A stretch of 64,000 nucleotides of DNA from Allopontixanthobacter sediminis (GTDB lineage Bacteria > Pseudomonadota > Alphaproteobacteria > Sphingomonadales > Sphingomonadaceae). The stretch's first letter is position 1. Each line of letters begins with the position of its first letter. The stretch lies in contig NZ_WTYL01000003.1 of assembly GCF_009828115.1 (NCBI RefSeq), positions 506,501 through 570,500 of the forward strand. The letters run 5' to 3'. A program made the translations under genes and the position numbers. This document shows, piece by piece, positions 35,096-46,142 of this stretch. The notes beneath the pieces are model-generated. The model saw only the letters and a program-made list of their open reading frames with translations. It did not search any database and was not told the DNA's origin.

Positions 35096-35824
35096 TCATC
35101 TCGCGTCATCCATCAGGTCGCGCATCCGGCGCACGGCCGCTTCCAGCCCGACGAACACTGCCTCGCCAACGAGATAATGGCCGATGTTGAGTTCCGCCAG
35201 TTGCGGAATGGCGGCAATCGGCTGGACATTGTCATACGTGAGCCCGTGGCCGGCGTGCGGTTCGATCCCGTTCTTTACCGCCAGTGCGGCCATGTCGGAA
35301 ATCCGGCGCAGTTCTGCTTCGCGCTTCGCGCCCTCGGCGTTGGCGTATTCGCCGGTGTGGAATTCAACGACCTGCGCGCCCAGCCGCATCGCGGCTTCCA
35401 GCTGGCGCGGATCGGCTTCGATGAACAGGCTGACCCGGATGCCTTCGTCTACCAGCCGCGTGACCAGCGGCGCCAGCCGGTTATGCAGACCCGCGGCATC
35501 AAGGCCCCCTTCGGTCGTGCGCTCCTCGCGGTTTTCCGGCACGATGCAGGCGGCGTGGGGTTTGTGCCGCAGTGCAATACGGAGCATTTCTTCCGTCGCG
35601 GCCATTTCGAGGTTGAGCGGCAAGTCGGTCGCGGCCTGGATCCGCTGCAGATCGTCGTCGCGGATATGGCGGCGGTCTTCGCGGAGGTGGGCGGTGATCC
35701 CGTCGCCGCCCACGGCTGCGACGATCTCCGCCGCGCGGACTGGATCGGGATGGTCTCCGCCGCGTGCGTTGCGGATCGTGGCGACGTGATCGATATTGAC
35801 CCCGAGACGCAGGCGGGACACCAT
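35096..35824 (-). CDS. pdxJ: pyridoxine 5'-phosphate synthase
   Basis: 242 residues. Condenses 3-amino-2-oxopropyl phosphate with 1-deoxyxylulose 5-phosphate to PNP, last step of DXP-dependent B6 synthesis. Motifs: [59 protein letters not shown]. Start overlaps the pyrE stop by one base (TAATG). Confidence 0.97.
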   Translation of the reverse strand: MVSRLRLGVNIDHVATIRNARGGDHPDPVRAAEIVAAVGGDGITAHLREDRRHIRDDDLQRIQAATDLPLNLEMAATEEMLRIALRHKPHAACIVPENREERTTEGGLDAAGLHNRLAPLVTRLVDEGIRVSLFIEADPRQLEAAMRLGAQVVEFHTGEYANAEGAKREAELRRISDMAALAVKNGIEPHAGHGLTYDNVQPIAAIPQLAELNIGHYLVGEAVFVGLEAAVRRMRDLMDDAR

Positions 35825-36402
35825 TATTTGCGGCTCCCCGGTTTCGTCACCGGGATTGCCGCCAATTCCGCGGGCAGTTCGTCTTCCGCATACGTCGGGA
35901 AAGTAATCTGCACGAGCGGATAGAAAGGTACGTCGAATTGCACCTCGTCACTGGTCCGGTCGACCAGGGCGGCGAGTCCGACAACTTCTCCGCCCGCTTC
36001 GGCGACCGCGGCCATCGCTTCTTTCGAGGACAGGCCGGTGGTGACCACGTCTTCGACCAGCAGCACCTTCTCACCCTGCTTGAGGTCGAACCCCCGGCGC
36101 AGTTCGAATGTGCCGCCAGGACGTTCGAGGAACACCGCCTCTTTGCCTAGAGTGCGGCCCATTTCATGGCCGATGATGATGCCGCCCATCGCCGGAGACA
36201 CGACCTTTTCGATTTCTCCGCGCAGTTCGCGGGGCATCGCCGCCACGATAGCGCTCGCCAGCCGGCCTGCGCGCATGGGGTCCATCAGCACCCGCGCGCA
36301 TTGTAGGTAATGGGCGCTGTGGCGACCGGACGAGAGCTTGAAATGCCCCTCCAACAGGGCTCCGCTGGCCCGGAATTCAGAGAGAACGTCTTCTTCGGTC
36401 AT
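35824..36402 (-). CDS. pyrE: orotate phosphoribosyltransferase
   Basis: 192 residues from ATG at 36402. Converts orotate and PRPP to OMP in pyrimidine synthesis. [29 protein letters not shown], and the PRPP loop [18 protein letters not shown] are diagnostic. First gene of the minus-strand pyrE-pdxJ-acpS-lepB-perM-DUF3089-ruvX operon, divergent from ctaC. The 193 bases to ctaC must hold promoters for both, but I could not assign clear boxes. Confidence 0.96.
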   Translation of the reverse strand: MTEEDVLSEFRASGALLEGHFKLSSGRHSAHYLQCARVLMDPMRAGRLASAIVAAMPRELRGEIEKVVSPAMGGIIIGHEMGRTLGKEAVFLERPGGTFELRRGFDLKQGEKVLLVEDVVTTGLSSKEAMAAVAEAGGEVVGLAALVDRTSDEVQFDVPFYPLVQITFPTYAEDELPAELAAIPVTKPGSRK

Positions 36403-36595
36403 AGTTTCTGTCTTGCCATGTTGCGCGCGAAGTTGCGCTTCGTTCGGTTTCCGACAACCCCTGTTGCGGAAATTTCTCCTAGAAGCGCTTGAGGGTGGGG
36501 GCAAGCATGCGTATAGGGCGCACCATACCGGTCCCCTCTGGGTCCGAGAATGGCTACTCCAGTCGGTTGAAATTCTAGCGGAAAGCGTCGGATTG

Positions 36596-37651
36596 ATGAA
36601 TTTCGGTACTTGGTCCAAGCGGGCTCTGACAATGGTTACTACTCTTGCTGCGGCCGCCGCTTTGGCGATGTCGCCGCAGGTGGCTATGGCGCAAGACGCT
36701 GCAGCGGACGTTACGGCACCCTTGCCTCCGGCGGCCTCGGCACCGGTCATCGATTCCGCGCCTGCTGATGCTGCTGCGACGTCAGATGCGGTTCCTGCCG
36801 CGGGCGCCTACCAGCCGCTCGGCACCGACATGATCAAGGGTCAGCCCGTCGAACGGGGTATGACCTTCCAGAATCAGTACACCGATGACGGCGAATTCGC
36901 GTTGTGGATGCACGATGCGATTCTCCTGCCGGTCATCACCGTGATCAGCCTGTTCGTTCTCGGATTGCTGCTGTGGGTGGTCGTCCGCTTCAATCGCCGC
37001 CGCAACAAGGTCGCATCGAAGACCACGCACAACACCTTCATCGAAGTGGTGTGGACCGTGATCCCCGTGCTGATCCTGGTGGTCATCGCGGTTCCCTCGA
37101 TCACGCTTCTGGCGCGCCAGTATGAAACGCCGCCTGCCGATGCGGTCACGATCAAGGCGACCGGATACCAGTGGTACTGGGGCTATACCTATCCCGACAA
37201 CGGCGGGTTCGAGATTGTGTCGAACATGCTGTCGAACGAAGACGCGATTGCCAATGGCGAACCGGCGATGCTGGCGGTCGACAACCGCATGGTCGTGCCG
37301 GCGAACACCCCGATCCGCTTGCAGACAACCGCTGCGGACGTCATTCACGCCTTCGCCGTCCCGTCACTGTGGTTCAAGCTCGACGCCGTACCCGGCCGGC
37401 TCAACGAACGCTTGCTGACGATCAAGGAACCCGGCATTTATTACGGTCAATGTTCGGAACTGTGCGGCGCACGCCATGGCTACATGCCGATTGCGGTCGA
37501 AGCCTTGCCCCGGGCCGAATGGGAAGCGTGGGTCCGCGAACAGGGCGGCACGGTAGCCGGCGATCCGGTTGAAGAAACCGCGGCACCCGCTGCCGCTGCG
37601 CCTGCGGAAGCCGCGCCTGCAGATACCGCTCCCGAAGCGGCCGTAAGCTGA
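36596..37651 (+). CDS. ctaC: cytochrome c oxidase subunit II
   Basis: 351 residues from ATG at 36596. Signal peptide (about 1-32, ending AMA-QD), an Ala/Pro-rich linker, two TM helices (about 100-125 and 145-165) and the periplasmic cupredoxin domain with the CuA site: [14 protein letters not shown] supplies both Cys, the His and the Met, with an upstream His in [11 protein letters not shown]. An Ala/Glu/Pro-rich tail follows. First gene of the aa3-type oxidase operon. Confidence 0.96.
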   Translation: MNFGTWSKRALTMVTTLAAAAALAMSPQVAMAQDAAADVTAPLPPAASAPVIDSAPADAAATSDAVPAAGAYQPLGTDMIKGQPVERGMTFQNQYTDDGEFALWMHDAILLPVITVISLFVLGLLLWVVVRFNRRRNKVASKTTHNTFIEVVWTVIPVLILVVIAVPSITLLARQYETPPADAVTIKATGYQWYWGYTYPDNGGFEIVSNMLSNEDAIANGEPAMLAVDNRMVVPANTPIRLQTTAADVIHAFAVPSLWFKLDAVPGRLNERLLTIKEPGIYYGQCSELCGARHGYMPIAVEALPRAEWEAWVREQGGTVAGDPVEETAAPAAAAPAEAAPADTAPEAAVS

Positions 37652-37700
37652 CTACGACGATAACGTTCGTCACGATTATTTGAAGGTTAAGAGGCACACC

Positions 37701-39407
<1,707 letters not shown>

Positions 39408-39414
39408 CGGTTTC

Positions 39415-39482
39415 GCCGCCCCGCAAACAGGGCGGCAGCAGAAAAAAAGGGGTGGGGGTGTGCCGGATACGGTGCGCCCCCA
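39415..39482. terminator. two hairpins between ctaD and ctaB, one shaped as a minus-strand terminator
   Basis: Hairpin 1: GCCGCCC (39415-39421), 8-base loop, GGGCGGC (39430-39436). Hairpin 2: 13-bp stem 39453-39465/39470-39482 with loop GATA and a few G-T pairs. Seven A residues (39442-39448) lie between them, so read on the minus strand hairpin 2 is followed by CCCC and U7, like an intrinsic terminator. On the plus strand it may tune ctaD versus ctaB expression. Confidence 0.5.
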
Positions 39483-39539
39483 TCTTTCCAACGAATTGGG
39501 CCAACCAACCGAGGAGCAAGCCGCGAGGCTTCGAGACAG

Positions 39540-40466
39540 ATGACCACCGCTGCACCCATCACGAAACAGGCGCTGCCCACCGATTGGCGTGATTTCTACG
39601 CGCTGACCAAGCCGCGCGTGATGAGCCTGGTGATCTTTACCGGCCTGTGCGGGCTGCTCGCCGCGCCCGGGTCGATCAACCCGGTGCTCGGGTTTACCGC
39701 TATCCTGTGCATTGCGCTTGGCGCTGGCGGGGCGGGTGCGCTCAACCAATGGCTCGAAAGTGATCTCGATGCCGGGATGAAGCGGACCCAGAAGCGCCCG
39801 ATACCGGCTGGCCGGATGGACCCGACGAACGCCCGCGATTTCGGAATTGCCCTGTCGGTCCTCTCGGTCTGCCTGATGGGTATCGCGATCGGCTGGCTGG
39901 CAGCGTCGATCCTGCTGGTGTCGATACTCTATTACGCGATCATCTATACGATGTGGCTGAAGCCGCGCACCCCGCAAAACATCGTCATCGGCGGCGCGGC
40001 AGGGGCATTCCCCCCGATGATCGGTTGGGTCGCGGTTACCGGCGATATCACCTTGATGCCGGTGCTGCTGTTTGCGATCATCTTCATGTGGACCCCGCCG
40101 CATTTCTGGGCACTCGCACTGTTCATCAAGAGTGATTATGCCAAGGTCGGTATTCCGATGATGCCGGTCGTTCGCGGGCAGGCGTCGACCCGCCGCCAGA
40201 TCATGGTTTATTCGGTGTTGCTGGTGCCGATCGCCGCCGCGCCTTGGTTTATCGGCGGCACCGGGGCGATTTACGGGATCATCTCCATCGCCTTGTCGCT
40301 CGCGTTCCTCGCGCTGTCGGTCCCGGTTGCCACGCGTATTTCCGAAGATGGCGATGCGATGAAGCCGGAAAAGCGGCTGTTCGCCTTCAGCATCCTCTAC
40401 CTGTTCGCCCTGTTCGCTGCGTTGGTCGTCGACCGGGTGGCGGCCTACCAAGGATTTGCGCTATGA
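39540..40466 (+). CDS. ctaB: protoheme IX farnesyltransferase (heme O synthase)
   Basis: 308 residues, UbiA superfamily, about nine TM helices. Farnesylates heme b to heme O for the oxidase. Asp-rich prenyl-diphosphate motif [25 protein letters not shown] and the second motif [28 protein letters not shown] are intact. Its stop overlaps the small downstream gene by 4 bases (ATGA). Confidence 0.97.
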   Translation: MTTAAPITKQALPTDWRDFYALTKPRVMSLVIFTGLCGLLAAPGSINPVLGFTAILCIALGAGGAGALNQWLESDLDAGMKRTQKRPIPAGRMDPTNARDFGIALSVLSVCLMGIAIGWLAASILLVSILYYAIIYTMWLKPRTPQNIVIGGAAGAFPPMIGWVAVTGDITLMPVLLFAIIFMWTPPHFWALALFIKSDYAKVGIPMMPVVRGQASTRRQIMVYSVLLVPIAAAPWFIGGTGAIYGIISIALSLAFLALSVPVATRISEDGDAMKPEKRLFAFSILYLFALFAALVVDRVAAYQGFAL

Positions 40467-40588
40467 CGCCCGAAGAACTCGCGGAATTCCGCCGCCGGCA
40501 GAAAAGCCGCAACTGGGTATTGGGTGGCTTGCTGGTGTTTTTTGCCGTGTTGTTTTACGCCATTACGATTGTCCGCATGGGTGACTGA
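40463..40588 (+). CDS. small single-TM protein of the oxidase operon (CoxF-like)
   Basis: 41 residues: a charged N-terminus ([17 protein letters not shown]) and one TM helix ([20 protein letters not shown]). Starts in a 4-base overlap with ctaB and its stop overlaps ctaG by one base. Small proteins of this type occur between ctaB and ctaG in many alphaproteobacteria and are assumed to help oxidase assembly. Function inferred from position. Confidence 0.8.
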   Translation: MTPEELAEFRRRQKSRNWVLGGLLVFFAVLFYAITIVRMGD

Positions 40589-41163
40589 TGATGAACAGTA
40601 GCGCGATCAACAACAAGAATAACCGCGTCGGCCTGATTGCATTCCTGGGTGCGCTGGCCATGCTCGGCATGGGGTATGCGGCGGTACCGCTGTACCAGTT
40701 GTTCTGCCAGGTGACCGGATTTGGCGGCACCACGCAGCGGGCCAGCGCAGAGGAAGCCAGCCTTGCCGAGCGCGCGGCGGCCAGCGCCGGGGGCAAGCAG
40801 ATTTCCATCCGGTTCGACGGTAACATCGCCAGCGATGTGCCGTGGACCTTCAAGCCCGAACTGGCGACGGATACCATCCGCATCGGGGTCCGCGATATCG
40901 CGTTCTACACAGCCCGCAACAACAGCAACGTACCGATTACGGGCACTGCGACCTTCAACGTCGAACCGGAACAGACGGGCAAGTACTTCAACAAGATCCA
41001 GTGCTTCTGCTTTACCGAACAGACGCTGCAGCCCGGCGAAGAAGTGCGTATGCCGGTGCTCTATTTCGTCGATCCCGCGATCCTTGCGGACGAGAATGCC
41101 AAGGATGTGGAACAGATCACGTTGAGTTACACCTTCCATAAGGCGATTGATCCCGCATCATAG
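40588..41163 (+). CDS. ctaG: cytochrome c oxidase assembly protein CtaG/Cox11
   Basis: 191 residues, N-terminal TM anchor (about 12-32) and an immunoglobulin-like periplasmic domain. Delivers copper to the CuB centre of subunit I. The copper-binding KIQCFCFTEQTL motif is present, with a further Cys at LFCQVTGFGG. Two adjacent ATGs (40588, 40591) are possible starts. Confidence 0.95.
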   Translation: MMNSSAINNKNNRVGLIAFLGALAMLGMGYAAVPLYQLFCQVTGFGGTTQRASAEEASLAERAAASAGGKQISIRFDGNIASDVPWTFKPELATDTIRIGVRDIAFYTARNNSNVPITGTATFNVEPEQTGKYFNKIQCFCFTEQTLQPGEEVRMPVLYFVDPAILADENAKDVEQITLSYTFHKAIDPAS

Positions 41164-41266
41164 GGACACGCCGGGCAAAATTGCCAGATAGCCGCGCGCG
41201 GCACTGGACCTGATAAACGTGGCCTATTATGGGCAACCGAAACCGCTCTGACAGGATAAGAGATTC

Positions 41267-42088
41267 ATGGCTGGCAAAGTAAACCACAGTTACCACATTC
41301 TGCCGCCGGATATCTGGCCGCTTGCGCTGTCCGTATCGGCGCTCACGTTCACGAGCGGCATGGTGCTGTTCATGCACGAAATGGCCAACGCGCATCTGGT
41401 ACTGGGTATCGGGGTAGCGGGTTTGATCGCCAGTTTCTTCAGCTGGTTTTCCAACATCGTCAAGGAAGCGGAAGAAGGCCACCATACGCCGGTGGTGCAG
41501 TTGCATCTTCGTTACGGGATGATCCTGTTCATCGCGTCCGAAGTGATGTTCTTCGTCGGCTGGTTCTGGAGCTGGTTCGATTTCTCCCTGTTCCCGAGCA
41601 CGATTTCCGAAGTGATCGCGGGCGAATGGCCGCCCAAGGCAATCGAAGCGGTGATGGATCCGTTCGACCTGCCGCTGCTCAACACGCTGATCCTGCTGTG
41701 TTCGGGCACCACCGTAACCTGGGCGCACCACTCGCTGATCCACGGTGACCGTGACGGGCTGAAGAAGGGCCTGTGGGCTACGATCCTGCTCGGCATCCTG
41801 TTCTCCGCAATCCAGGCTTACGAATACAGCCACGCGCCGTTTGCATTCGGCGGCAACACCTACAGTTCCGCATTCTACATGGCGACCGGGTTTCACGGCT
41901 TCCACGTATTGGTCGGTACGATCTTCCTGATCGTCTGCCTCGTGCGCAGCTACAAGGGCCACTTCACTCCGCGCCAGCATTTTGGTTTCGAAGCGGCGGC
42001 GTGGTACTGGCACTTCGTCGACGTGGTGTGGTTGTTCCTGTTCATTGTCGTCTACGTCTGGGGCGGTTGGGGCGCTGAAATACATTAA
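41267..42088 (+). CDS. ctaE: cytochrome c oxidase subunit III
   Basis: 273 residues with seven predicted TM helices. HSYHILPPDIWPLALS at the start, MILFIASEVMFFVGWFWSWF, TVTWAHHSLIHGDR, and FYMATGFHGFHVLVGTIFL are family signatures. Stabilises the oxidase core against turnover inactivation. 103 bases after ctaG; its stop overlaps the DUF983 start by one base. Confidence 0.97.
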   Translation: MAGKVNHSYHILPPDIWPLALSVSALTFTSGMVLFMHEMANAHLVLGIGVAGLIASFFSWFSNIVKEAEEGHHTPVVQLHLRYGMILFIASEVMFFVGWFWSWFDFSLFPSTISEVIAGEWPPKAIEAVMDPFDLPLLNTLILLCSGTTVTWAHHSLIHGDRDGLKKGLWATILLGILFSAIQAYEYSHAPFAFGGNTYSSAFYMATGFHGFHVLVGTIFLIVCLVRSYKGHFTPRQHFGFEAAAWYWHFVDVVWLFLFIVVYVWGGWGAEIH

Positions 42089-42474
42089 TGACCTCAGGTG
42101 ATCCTGAAATTCCGGAAGGGCAGCCACGCATGGGCGAGGCTGCCCTTTTGGGTTTGTGTCCCCGCTGCGGGGGACGGACGCTGTTTGGCGGGCTGACCAG
42201 ATTCGCGGATCATTGCCGCACCTGTTCACTGGATTTCTCGAAATTCAACGTGGGCGACGGACCCGCCGCGTTCCTGATCCTGATCATCGGTGCATTGATC
42301 GTCGGCCTCGCGATGTGGCTGCAATTGTCTTACGAACCGCCCGTCTGGGTGCATGTCCTCCTTTGGGTGCCGCTCACTACGGCGCTGGTGATCTTCGGCC
42401 TGAGAGCCGCGAAGGCCGCGCTGGTGTTTGCCGAATACCGCAATCATGCGGGCGAAGCAGGACGCAAGCCATGA
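42088..42474 (+). CDS. DUF983 family protein
   Basis: 128 residues. N-terminal zinc-knuckle-like CPRCGGRTLF...HCRTCSLDFSKF, then two TM helices (about 65-85 and 90-108). The fixed place of DUF983 genes between coxC and SURF1 in alphaproteobacteria suggests an oxidase-assembly role. Overlaps both neighbours (1 and 4 bases). Confidence 0.92.
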   Translation: MTSGDPEIPEGQPRMGEAALLGLCPRCGGRTLFGGLTRFADHCRTCSLDFSKFNVGDGPAAFLILIIGALIVGLAMWLQLSYEPPVWVHVLLWVPLTTALVIFGLRAAKAALVFAEYRNHAGEAGRKP

Positions 42475-43040
42475 AAATACGCGAGCTCCCGGTCGTCGCC
42501 ACGATCATCGTCCTCGCTGCGGTCGCGACCATGATTGCGTTGGGCTTCTGGCAGCTTGGCCGCCTCCAGGAAAAGGAGGCGCAGCTGGCAATTTATTCCG
42601 CCGCCCAGTCCGACGTAAGCGAAATCGCCTATCCCCGCGACAAGGCTTCGCTGCAGGCAGCACTGTACCGCCGTAGCCGTTTCGAATGCGCGCGGGTGAC
42701 GAATATCCTTTCCGTATCAGGCAGCTCCGCCAACGGGCAGAGCGGGTGGGCACACAAGGCCGAATGTGTGTTGCCGGACGGGGCGACCGGAGAAGTTGCG
42801 CTGGGCTGGTCACGCGATCCGGCAGCACCGGAATACACTGGCGGAACGGTCACCGGGATCATCGCGCCGGGCGGCCGGATCGTGGCTGATCCGCCGCTGG
42901 CCGGGCTCGAACCGCTGGCGAAGCCCGACCCGGCGGATATTCCCAACAACCATCTCGCCTATGCCGGGCAGTGGTTCTTCTTCGCCCTGACGGCGCTGGT
43001 GGTGTTCTTCCTGGCGGTTAAGCGACGCGCGGAAACGTAA
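42471..43040 (+). CDS. SURF1 family oxidase assembly protein
   Basis: 189 residues, with one TM helix at each end as in SURF1: GFWQLGRLQEKEAQL after the first helix and the conserved NNHLAYAGQWFFFALTALVVFF at the second. Implicated in heme a insertion. It is shorter than many homologues (about 230-250), the missing part being in the middle periplasmic domain. 4-base overlap with DUF983. Confidence 0.92.
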   Translation: MKIRELPVVATIIVLAAVATMIALGFWQLGRLQEKEAQLAIYSAAQSDVSEIAYPRDKASLQAALYRRSRFECARVTNILSVSGSSANGQSGWAHKAECVLPDGATGEVALGWSRDPAAPEYTGGTVTGIIAPGGRIVADPPLAGLEPLAKPDPADIPNNHLAYAGQWFFFALTALVVFFLAVKRRAET

Positions 43041-43123
43041 GCGCGGCGCAGCAGCGCAAGTTTCGCCGCCCCAAGCGCCTCTCGCTTGCCCTTGCATCGC
43101 TGCGCAGCTAACCGCCTTTCCCT

Positions 43124-44524
43124 ATGGACTATATCTCGACCCGCGGCGCTGCGCCGACTCTTGATTTCGAAGGCGCGACACTGGCCGGGCTGGCGCAGGA
43201 CGGCGGGCTGTATCTGCCGGCGCACTGGCCGCAGTTCAGCAAAGACGAGATCGCCGCGATGGCCGGACTGCCTTATGCGAAATTGGCAGCGCGCATCATG
43301 CAGCCGTTCGTGGGCGATAGCCTGACCGGCGAAGAGCTGGGCGCCTTGTGTGATCAGGCTTATGGCCGCTTTTCCCACGCGGCCGTAACTCCGCTAACCC
43401 AATTCGACGAGCAGCAATTTCTGCTGGAACTGTTCCACGGCCCGACACTCGCGTTCAAGGACGTGGCCCTGCAATTGCTCGGTCTGCTGTTCGAGAAATT
43501 CCTCACTCGCAGCCATGATCACCTGACCATCGTCGGTGCGACCAGCGGCGATACCGGGTCCGCCGCGATCGACGCGGTCGCCGGGCGGGAGCGGATCGAC
43601 ATCTTCATGCTCCACCCCAAAGGCCGGGTCAGCGATGTCCAGCGCCGCCAGATGACCACGGTCCGCGCGCCCAACGTCCACAATATCGCCATCGAAGGCA
43701 GCTTCGACGACGCGCAGGCGATGGTGAAGCGGGTATTCCGCGATCCGGCGATGAATTCGCGGCTCCACATCGGCGCGGTGAATTCCATCAACTGGGCACG
43801 GCTGATGGCGCAAGTGGTGTATTATTTCGCCGCCGCGCTGCAGCTCGGCGCTCCCCGGCGCAAGATTGCGTTTTCCGTCCCCACGGGCAATTTCGGGGAC
43901 GTGTTCGCGGGCTATGTTGCGGCGAAGATGGGACTGCCGATCGAGCGACTGATCGTGGCGACGAACATCAACGACATTCTTCACCGTGCCTTGTCGCAGG
44001 GCGATTACTCCGCCGGAACGGTCACCGCCACCGCGGCACCGTCCATGGATATCCAGGTCAGTTCCAATTTCGAGCGGCTACTGTTCGATTGCGGCGGGCG
44101 GGACGGCGCGGCCATGGCGGCGCAGATGGGCACGTTCGAGGCGGACAAGGCAATGCGGCTGACCAACGCCCAGCGTGAGGGGGCGGCGGGCCTGTTCACC
44201 AGCGCGCGTGCCGATGCGAACGACATGGCCCGGGCGATGCGTTGGGCCAGCGAGGCGTGCGGCGAGATTATCGACCCGCATACCGCCATTGGCCTCCACG
44301 CAGCGCGCGATTCCGGCCTTTCGGCAGATATTCCCGTCGTAACCCTTGCAACCGCGCATCCGGCGAAGTTCCCCGACGCGGTGGAACGCGCCACTGGCCA
44401 GCGCCCGCATTTGCCGGCCCGCGTCGGTGACCTGTTCGCGCGCGAGGAAGCCTACACCGAACTACCGGGCGATTACGATGCGGTCACCGCCTTCATCGCC
44501 GAACGCGCTACACCGGGTTCCTGA
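43124..44524 (+). CDS. thrC: threonine synthase
   Basis: 466 residues. PLP-dependent conversion of O-phosphohomoserine to threonine. MDYISTRGAAPTLDFEGATLAGLAQDGGLYLP, the PLP-lysine region HGPTLAFKDVALQ (Lys), GATSGDTGSAAIDA, and SINWARLMAQVVYYF are hallmarks of the longer, fungal/proteobacterial class. It closes the oxidase gene string, as is common in sphingomonads, and overlaps the methyltransferase gene by one base. Confidence 0.97.
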   Translation: MDYISTRGAAPTLDFEGATLAGLAQDGGLYLPAHWPQFSKDEIAAMAGLPYAKLAARIMQPFVGDSLTGEELGALCDQAYGRFSHAAVTPLTQFDEQQFLLELFHGPTLAFKDVALQLLGLLFEKFLTRSHDHLTIVGATSGDTGSAAIDAVAGRERIDIFMLHPKGRVSDVQRRQMTTVRAPNVHNIAIEGSFDDAQAMVKRVFRDPAMNSRLHIGAVNSINWARLMAQVVYYFAAALQLGAPRRKIAFSVPTGNFGDVFAGYVAAKMGLPIERLIVATNINDILHRALSQGDYSAGTVTATAAPSMDIQVSSNFERLLFDCGGRDGAAMAAQMGTFEADKAMRLTNAQREGAAGLFTSARADANDMARAMRWASEACGEIIDPHTAIGLHAARDSGLSADIPVVTLATAHPAKFPDAVERATGQRPHLPARVGDLFAREEAYTELPGDYDAVTAFIAERATPGS

Positions 44525-45414
44525 TGGCGGAGCTGGCCGAACAACCGCGGATTCTCGAAGGGACGGCGTGGGATGATTACGGGCTGGTCGACAGCGGGGA
44601 CGGGCGCAAGCTTGAACGCTATGGCCCGTACCGCTTCATCCGGCCCGAACCGCAGGCGATGTGGCAGCCGCGCTTTTCGCAGTGGGAAGCTCAAGCGGAA
44701 TTCGTTCCCGGATCGGACGAGGATGGCGGCGGCCGGTGGCTCTACGATAACCCCGTCCCGGAAGGCGGTTGGCCGCTGAAATGGCGCGAAGTGGGCTTCA
44801 CCGCGCAATGCACTCCCTTTCGGCATCTCGGCTTCTTTCCCGACATGGCGCCGGTTTGGGACTGGATGCGGCAGCAACTGGACGGCAGGACCGATGCGCA
44901 GACTCTCAATCTGTTCGGATATACCGGTGTCGGCAGCCTTGCGCTCAGCCAACACGGCCCGGTCACCCATGTCGATGCCTCCAAGAAATCGGTCGCCCAG
45001 GCGCAGGCCAACGCGCTGCTGGCCGGCATGGAAGAGCGCCCGATCCGCTGGCTGGTGGACGATGCCGCGAAATTCACCGCGCGCGAGGTTCGGCGGGAAA
45101 AGCGATATGACGGAATTATTCTCGACCCGCCCAAATTCGGGCGCGGACCGAAGAACGAAACCTGGCGCATCGAGGACTGCCTCGCTCCGCTGGTGGGGGA
45201 TTGCCGCGAACTGCTCGATGCGGACAGCCGGTTCCTGTTCCTGACGGTTTACGCCGTGCGCATGTCCAGCCTCGCGCTGGGCGGATTGCTGGCGGAATTG
45301 TTCGCTGATTTGCCTGGGGTAATCGAACACGGCGATCTCGCTGTTCGGGAAGAAGGGGAGGGGGCGCGCCTGCTCCCGACCGCAATCTTCGCGCGCTGGC
45401 GCAATACCGTCTAG
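44524..45414 (+). CDS. class I SAM-dependent rRNA methyltransferase-like protein
   Basis: 296 residues. RlmI/RlmK-like architecture without a PUA domain: an N-terminal beta-rich part, SAM-binding LNLFGYTGVGSLALSQHG, VDASKKSVAQAQANALLAG, and the catalytic-loop motif IILDPPKFGRGPK. DPPKF suggests a base methyltransferase acting on RNA; the exact site is unknown. Translationally coupled to thrC. Confidence 0.88.
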   Translation: MAELAEQPRILEGTAWDDYGLVDSGDGRKLERYGPYRFIRPEPQAMWQPRFSQWEAQAEFVPGSDEDGGGRWLYDNPVPEGGWPLKWREVGFTAQCTPFRHLGFFPDMAPVWDWMRQQLDGRTDAQTLNLFGYTGVGSLALSQHGPVTHVDASKKSVAQAQANALLAGMEERPIRWLVDDAAKFTAREVRREKRYDGIILDPPKFGRGPKNETWRIEDCLAPLVGDCRELLDADSRFLFLTVYAVRMSSLALGGLLAELFADLPGVIEHGDLAVREEGEGARLLPTAIFARWRNTV

Positions 45415-45423
45415 GGGGCTGGC

Positions 45424-45795
45424 ATGGCCGATTCGCTTATCCTGGAAGTTGCCGATTTCGAGCACGACGTCCTGACCGGCATCTATTCGGAGGAAACCGG
45501 AAAGCCGCAGCCGCTGAGGATCAGTATGGCCGTGACGCTTAAATGCGCTGATCGGTACGATCCAGAGACTCCGCTGGACGCCAGCAAGAACTATATGGAC
45601 CTCAAATTCGCCGCCAGTGAAGGGTTGCCCCCGGGCGTCCATTTCAAGCTGATCGAGGCGGTTGCGGACCATATAATCGAAACGCTGATGGTACAGGACG
45701 AGCGGGTCGAAGCGGTCACCGTCAAGATTGTCAAACTGGCGATTGCCGAGGCGAACGAGCAGATCGGTATAACCCTCACGCGGCACCGGCGCTGA
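45424..45795 (+). CDS. dihydroneopterin aldolase (FolB) family protein
   Basis: 123 residues of the tunnelling fold: LEVADFEHDVLTGIYSEETGKPQPLRISMAVTLK at the start, ALIAEAVADHIIETL-type middle helix and VTVKIVKLAIAEANEQIGITLTR at the end. The active-site Glu of true FolB enzymes appears in GIYSEE. Likely folate-pathway aldolase, though a paralogue with another role is possible. 9 bases after the methyltransferase gene. Confidence 0.8.
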   Translation: MADSLILEVADFEHDVLTGIYSEETGKPQPLRISMAVTLKCADRYDPETPLDASKNYMDLKFAASEGLPPGVHFKLIEAVADHIIETLMVQDERVEAVTVKIVKLAIAEANEQIGITLTRHRR

Positions 45796-45799
45796 TCCG

Positions 45800-46138
45800 G
45801 TGCAGAGAGTACTGCGGATTGATGGTTTGCCGGGCAGCGCGATCGACGCAGCGGCGGAATTTCACCGCGTCTGGCTTACGCAGGTCAGGGCGGCAGTTGC
45901 GGAAAACATTTCCTCACTCGTTTTAGTGATGCCAGCCGCGCCGCACGATCACCGCGACTGGCGGCTGGGGCTGGCCCGCGATCTGGCCCGCGAAGCGGCA
46001 CCGTGCCGGGTCAATGTCCTCGCAGGCGCTGACACCAGCGCGATCGCCGCGACGCTGGAATATCTCGAGCGCGCGCCGGGCGTGACCGGCCAACTGCTGG
46101 TAACCGATGGCCAAGGCGCGGGAAATCCGGCACATTAG
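45800..46138 (+). CDS. uncharacterised small Rossmann-like protein
   Basis: 112 residues from GTG at 45800, 4 bases after the folB-like stop. LVLVMPAAPHDHRDWRLGLARDLAREAAPCRVNVLAG and LEYLERAPGVTGQLLVTDG resemble the end of an SDR/Rossmann fold, but the glycine-rich nucleotide loop and the catalytic YxxxK are missing. Probably a reduced, non-enzymatic relative. Lies just upstream of moaA. Confidence 0.6.
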   Translation: MQRVLRIDGLPGSAIDAAAEFHRVWLTQVRAAVAENISSLVLVMPAAPHDHRDWRLGLARDLAREAAPCRVNVLAGADTSAIAATLEYLERAPGVTGQLLVTDGQGAGNPAH

Positions 46139-46142
46139 CGTC

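Noticed and set aside
39408-39539. tRNA or other structured RNA gene between ctaD and ctaB
   Set aside because: Hairpins do not form a cloverleaf and no T-loop sequence is present.
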